Shown here piece by piece: positions 60,273-64,000 of a stretch of 64,000 bases of DNA. Within the stretch, counting starts at the first letter, position 1, and every line of letters starts with the position of its first letter. The notes beneath the pieces are model-generated. The model saw only the letters and a list, made by a program, of their open reading frames with translations, was not told where the DNA came from and did not search any database. Position numbers and translations under genes: made by a program. This DNA is from Teichococcus aerophilus (GTDB lineage: Bacteria; Pseudomonadota; Alphaproteobacteria; Acetobacterales; Acetobacteraceae): NCBI RefSeq assembly GCF_014490485.1, contig NZ_JACTVA010000011.1, positions 65,688 to 129,687 of the forward strand, given 5' to 3'.

Positions 60273-60295
60273 CCGGGGGAAAAAGTATCCCCCGG
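60273..60295. repeat. Solo half of the family A palindrome
   Basis: CCGGGGGA, loop AAAAGTA, TCCCCCGG, then CCCC. It has the shape and context (GCC...GGCCCC) of one family A half but no partner nearby and no T-run. It ends the membrane-protein gene's transcript region. The 355-bp gap to the EAL gene has no other clear element. Confidence 0.55.
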
Positions 60296-60592
60296 CCCCA
60301 CTGTCGAGATGATTGATGTGGATCGGGTAGCGCCCAGGCGCGCCGCGCCCACAGGATGTTCGCCAGCCTCGTGGTCCTGCCCTGAAGCACGGTGCCAACC
60401 AGCGAGACCGAGTCTGCTGGATTGCGGGCCGCCCACCGTTTCGGTCCCATTATCGCCAAGCCTTCCCTCCAGAAGGATCGGCTGGCGAAACGCCGTGGCC
60501 GGAATGTGGCACGGCGGACACAGCGCGGCAGGACAGCGCAAGAAAAGTGTCTGCTATGGCAGCTTTAACCTTCGCGGCAGCATTGTTACGGC

Positions 60593-61405
60593 ATGAGTTC
60601 CGTTCGCCCGCTCGACAGCCGTCCCGCCTTGCCACCGACCACCCCGCCCCGGCAGTGCCAGGGCTGCCGCCAGGGCGAAGGGTCCGGCATCCCGATCTCA
60701 ATGGCGTTCCAGCCAATCCTGCACCTGCCAGGCGGCGGCGCGCCCGGCGTGTTCGCCTATGAGGCGCTGGTGCGGGGCCCGGAAGGCGAAGGCGCCGGCA
60801 GCGTGCTGGCGCAGGTCAATGCCAAGAACCGCTATGCCTTCGACCAGGCCTGCCGCGTCAAGGCGATCGAGCTGGCATCCTCGCTCGGCCTGCCGGGGAC
60901 GGGGGCGCTGCTGTCCATCAACTTCCTGCCCAACGCGGTGTATGAGCCGCGCGCCTGCATCCGGGCCACCCTGGCGGCCGCCGCCCGCAGCCAGTTCCCC
61001 ACCGGCGCCCTGATGTTCGAAGTGACGGAGAATGAGCGGGTGGAGGACCCGGCGCACCTGCTGCACATCCTCAACAGCTACCGGCAGATGGGCTTCCGCA
61101 CCGCCATCGACGATTTCGGCGCGGGCTATTCCGGCCTCGGCCTGCTGGCGGAATTCCAGCCGGACGTGGTGAAGCTGGATATGGGACTGGTACGGGATGC
61201 CGATACCCGGCCCGCCCGCGCCACCATGCTGCGCCACACCGCAGCCATGTGCCGGGAACTCGGCATCGCCGTGGTGGCCGAGGGGGTGGAGACGCTGGCG
61301 GAACTGCGCGTGCTGCAACAGGCCGGAGTGGAATTGTTCCAGGGCTACCTGCTGGCCCGCCCGGGGTTCGAGCACCTGCCGAAGGCGGCGCTGCCGCCTG
61401 GCTGA
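60593..61405 (+). CDS. EAL-domain cyclic-di-GMP phosphodiesterase
   Basis: 270 residues. The EAL domain covers about 33-265. All catalytic elements are visible: YEALVRG (56-62), LLSINFLP, MFEVTENE, AIDDFGAGYSG, VVKLDMG, VVAEGVET and FQGYLLARP. It should hydrolyse c-di-GMP to pGpG. A short N-terminal part with QCQGCR (22, 25) precedes it, a CxxC that could bind a metal or form a disulfide. No GGDEF or sensor domain. Confidence 0.92.
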   Translation: MSSVRPLDSRPALPPTTPPRQCQGCRQGEGSGIPISMAFQPILHLPGGGAPGVFAYEALVRGPEGEGAGSVLAQVNAKNRYAFDQACRVKAIELASSLGLPGTGALLSINFLPNAVYEPRACIRATLAAAARSQFPTGALMFEVTENERVEDPAHLLHILNSYRQMGFRTAIDDFGAGYSGLGLLAEFQPDVVKLDMGLVRDADTRPARATMLRHTAAMCRELGIAVVAEGVETLAELRVLQQAGVELFQGYLLARPGFEHLPKAALPPG

Positions 61406-61660
61406 CAGGGGGAAGGGCAGCCGCCGGGCCATGGCGGCCGCAGGAGCGCCGAGCAGGCCCACTGCACGAGAATGCCCCCGCCGCTTCGGGCTCGTTGCCC
61501 GTGTCCATCCCGGTCCCGTCCGCCGGCAGGCTGCTTTCTCCGGCTCCCTGTGAAGGTGGCGGGCGTGAGCGGCGAGGCCGCAAAACGCCCCCTCCCCTGG
61601 CCAAACCCGCCCCCCAGGGTTTAATCCCTGGCGCACGCACCACCGCCCGGAGAGTCCGCC

Positions 61661-63217
61661 ATGCCTGTTCCGAAGCCCGTCATGTTCGTCGTCCTCGATG
61701 GCTGGGGCTGGCGGGAGGAAGTGGCGGACAACGCGGTACGCCAGGCCAATACCCCCTGTTTCGACCGGCTGTGGGCCGCCGGGCCACGCGCCTTCCTGCA
61801 TACCAGCGGCCACGATGTGGGCCTGCCGGACGGGCAGATGGGCAATTCGGAAGTCGGCCACCTCAATCTCGGCGCCGGGCGCGTGGTGATGCAGGACCTG
61901 CCGCGCATCGACACGGCGGTGGCCGATGGCTCGCTCGCCACCATCCCGCAGGTGCAGGCGCTGATCGGCCAGTTGAAGGCCAGCGGCGGTACGCTGCACC
62001 TGATGGGCCTGCTCTCCGGTGGCGGCGTGCACAGCCACCAGCGCCACGGACTGGCCCTCGCGAAGATCTTCGCGGCCGCGGGTATCCCCGTCGCCATCCA
62101 TGCCTGGACCGATGGGCGCGACACCGGTCCCGACACCAGCCTGGGCTTCCTGGCGCAGTTCGAGCCGGCGCTGCCGCCCCAGGCGCGCATCGCCACCGTC
62201 TGCGGCCGCTACTTCGCCATGGACCGCGACAACCGTTGGGAACGCGTGAAGCAGGCCTGGGACGCGATGGTGCGCGCCGAGGGCCAGCACGCCGCCACCG
62301 CGACCGCCGCCATCACGGCCGCGCACGCCGCCGGCAAGACGGATGAGTTCATCCCCGCCGCCGTCATCGGCGACTACGCGGGCATGAAGGACGGCGATGC
62401 GCTGCTGTGCTTCAACTTCCGGGCGGACCGCGTGCGGCAGGTGCTGGCCGCGTTGCTGGACCCCGCCTTCACCGGCTTCGACCGTGGCGACGGCAAAGGT
62501 CTGGCCGGCTCCGCCGGCATGCCCAAGCTCGTCGGCGCCGCCGGCATGACGCAGTACTCGACAGCGCTGGATCCCTTCCTGACCACGCTGTTCGCGCCGC
62601 AATCGATGCGGGACATCCTGGGCGAGGTCGTCTCCCGCGCCGGCAAGACGCAGCTGCGGATGGCGGAGACGGAGAAGTACCCGCACGTCACCTACTTCTT
62701 CAACGGCGGCGAGGAAGTGCCCTACCCGGGCGAGGACCGCGTCATGGTGCCCTCCCCCAAGGTCGCCACCTATGACCTACAGCCGGAGATGTCGGCGCCC
62801 GAGCTGACGCAGAAGGCGGTGGATGCCATCGATTCGGCCCGGTACGACCTGATCATCCTGAACTTCGCCAATGCCGACATGGTTGGCCATACCGGCAGCC
62901 TGCAGGCCGCCATCAAGGCGTGCGAAGCAGTGGATGCCGGGCTGGCGCGCATCGTCGCGGCCATCCAGGCGCAGGGTGGCGCCCTGCTGTTCACCGCCGA
63001 CCACGGCAATGCCGAGCTGATGCGCGACCCGGTGACCGGCGGCCCGCACACCGCCCATACCACCAACCCGGTGCCGGTAGTGCTGGTGGGCGGCCCCGCC
63101 GGCGCGCCTTTGCACGATGGCCGCCTGGCCGACGTGGCGCCGACGCTGCTGGCGCTGATGGGCCTGCCGCAACCGGCGGCGATGACCGGGCGCAGCCTCA
63201 TCGGGGCTGCCGTTTGA
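61661..63217 (+). CDS. gpmI: 2,3-bisphosphoglycerate-independent phosphoglycerate mutase
   Basis: 518 residues. The active-site serine is in LPDGQMGNSEVGHLNLGAGR, and the metal sites include VLDGWGWR near the N-terminus and FTADHGNAE near the C-terminus. Converts 3- to 2-phosphoglycerate with Mn2+. It precedes an envC-like gene, a common alphaproteobacterial order, but here with a repeat in between. Confidence 0.97.
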   Translation: MPVPKPVMFVVLDGWGWREEVADNAVRQANTPCFDRLWAAGPRAFLHTSGHDVGLPDGQMGNSEVGHLNLGAGRVVMQDLPRIDTAVADGSLATIPQVQALIGQLKASGGTLHLMGLLSGGGVHSHQRHGLALAKIFAAAGIPVAIHAWTDGRDTGPDTSLGFLAQFEPALPPQARIATVCGRYFAMDRDNRWERVKQAWDAMVRAEGQHAATATAAITAAHAAGKTDEFIPAAVIGDYAGMKDGDALLCFNFRADRVRQVLAALLDPAFTGFDRGDGKGLAGSAGMPKLVGAAGMTQYSTALDPFLTTLFAPQSMRDILGEVVSRAGKTQLRMAETEKYPHVTYFFNGGEEVPYPGEDRVMVPSPKVATYDLQPEMSAPELTQKAVDAIDSARYDLIILNFANADMVGHTGSLQAAIKACEAVDAGLARIVAAIQAQGGALLFTADHGNAELMRDPVTGGPHTAHTTNPVPVVLVGGPAGAPLHDGRLADVAPTLLALMGLPQPAAMTGRSLIGAAV

Positions 63218-63247
63218 GATGAGGGGGGGGCCTCGACGGGTGAGGTT

Positions 63248-63757
63248 CAGGCCGGGGGAGAATGACTTCTCCCCTAGACCCCCTCTTCTTCGCTTTTTGT
63301 TCAGCCAGACGTGGTCTCGGGACGCTGTGGGGTTGGCTGGGGCGTCGATGTCCGCACCGGCTTGGTCCGGCCTCCCGGCACGGGACCGGCGCTGGCGCCG
63401 CACTGGCAGGGGAGGTTCCTGCCACGCCCTCAGCCGGCCGCCCTCCACAACCCTCTCTCTGGGATTGCTTCAAAAATCTGCCGGGTTGGGCGCAGCGGCC
63501 CTTTCCGCGCCAGTTTTGCCGGCGGATTGGCCAAATATCCCTGCATCGAACCTGCGCCGCCTCCGGGCTGGCACGAGACATTCCGACCGCGCCTCCAGCC
63601 AGCGGATGTCTGGACCAGTCTTTCAGTCACCCTCCGCGCAGCGGGCCTCCGTCAGCCCCACCCCGCATCGCCCCGAAGGCGCCCTCCCCGTCCCGCGCAC
63701 CCCCAAAACGCCGCAAAGAAAGGAGGGGGTGTGGGGAAATTCCTTCCCCCGACCTCC
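63248..63757. repeat. Family A-like paired element with a long interior
   Basis: The left half (63248-63299, GGGGGAGAATGACTTCTCCC, then CCCTCTTCTTCGC and a T-run) and the right half (63711-63757, GAAAGGAGGGGGTGTGGGGA, then TTCCTTCCCCC) are a diverged family A pair. The interior is about 410 bp, much longer than in other copies, with no gene recognised. The right end almost touches the next gene. The pairing is less certain than for other copies. Confidence 0.6.
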
Positions 63758-63763
63758 CTTCCC

Positions 63764-64000
63764 TTGAGCCAACAAAAAGCCCTGCTCCTGGCAGCACTCC
63801 TGGCTTTGGCCCCCGCCATTGCCGCGCCGCTGCAGGCCCAGCCCACCCAGCGCACCCTGCGCGATGCCGAGCGGATCGCGCGGGAGGCGCAGGCCGCCGC
63901 CGATGCGGCGCGGGAGGCCACCCGTGCGGCCCAGGCGGCCGAGGAGGCCCTGGCGGAACAGCGCGCCCAGGCCGGCCGCCGGGCCGTGGCCGCCGAGGCC
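63764..64000 (+). CDS. EnvC-like murein hydrolase activator, 5' part only
   Basis: 79 codons are visible before the window ends. A TTG at 63764 starts LSQQKALLLAALLALAPAI, a signal peptide, then Ala/Glu/Arg-rich coiled coil (RIAREAQAAADAAREATRAA), as in EnvC-type proteins that activate amidases at division. An in-frame GTG at 63731 would place the start inside the repeat. The C-terminal LytM domain, which would confirm the call, lies outside. Context after gpmI supports it. Confidence 0.6.
   Translation, partial: MSQQKALLLAALLALAPAIAAPLQAQPTQRTLRDAERIAREAQAAADAAREATRAAQAAEEALAEQRAQAGRRAVAAEA

Noticed and set aside
60161..60541. A minus-strand reading frame between the membrane gene and the EAL gene
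   Set aside because: No ribosome site, no recognisable domain, and its composition looks like non-coding DNA.

Overview
The window is very GC-rich DNA with GTG/TTG starts mixed among ATG. Its gene order, sdhCDAB - zapE - mdh - sucCD - sucAB - lpdA, is typical of Alphaproteobacteria. The protein content fits an aerobic member of the Acetobacteraceae (Roseomonas-like): TCA genes, a TctC/Bug-type binding protein, DUF1489, DUF2842 and DUF2171 proteins, an ELM1-like protein and a TorF-type porin. The genus is inferred from gene content, not from a marker gene. Layout: 1-1808 is the end of a yjfK/yjfL-like locus (DUF2491 and DUF350). 2474-12841 carries the lower TCA cycle on the minus strand (mdh, sucC, sucD, sucA, sucB, a small membrane protein, lpdA), with one AraC/GyrI-like gene facing the other way. 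13292-15471 holds a basic secreted protein, zapE and a DUF2171 protein. 15694-19266 is succinate dehydrogenase. 19483-25645 holds a glycine-zipper lipoprotein, asd, a chemoreceptor, DUF1489, a structured non-coding stretch and a zinc metallopeptidase. 26136-27116 encodes an outer-membrane barrel. 27349-34986 is a seven-gene, largely translationally coupled operon for a complex I/hydrogenase-4-like membrane complex. 35887-39095 holds phospholipid genes (psd, pssA, a coupled phosphatase) and a LysM protein. After a tRNA-Pro gene come a porin, apt, a Bug-like protein, mntH, pyrE, an ELM1-like protein, a serralysin-type protease, a tartrate dehydrogenase-like gene, an MFS transporter, a sugar-phosphate isomerase-like protein, an exported argininosuccinate-lyase-like protein, an oligopeptide ABC transporter without its ATPases, ybaK, an EAL phosphodiesterase, gpmI and the start of an envC-like gene. 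Two observations stand out. First, the hyf-like complex has lost the Ni-Fe cysteines of hydrogenases but keeps the four cysteines of the proximal Fe-S cluster. Its antiporter-like subunits also appear to lack the usual proton-channel Glu and Lys, and a 61-codon reading frame occupies the place where hyfH would be. Second, the intergenic spaces carry two families of paired inverted palindromic repeats (REPIN-like, about 215-510 bp). Most copies of the larger family sit between convergent genes, and each half looks like a terminator pointing inward. No transposase that could move them was seen in the window.
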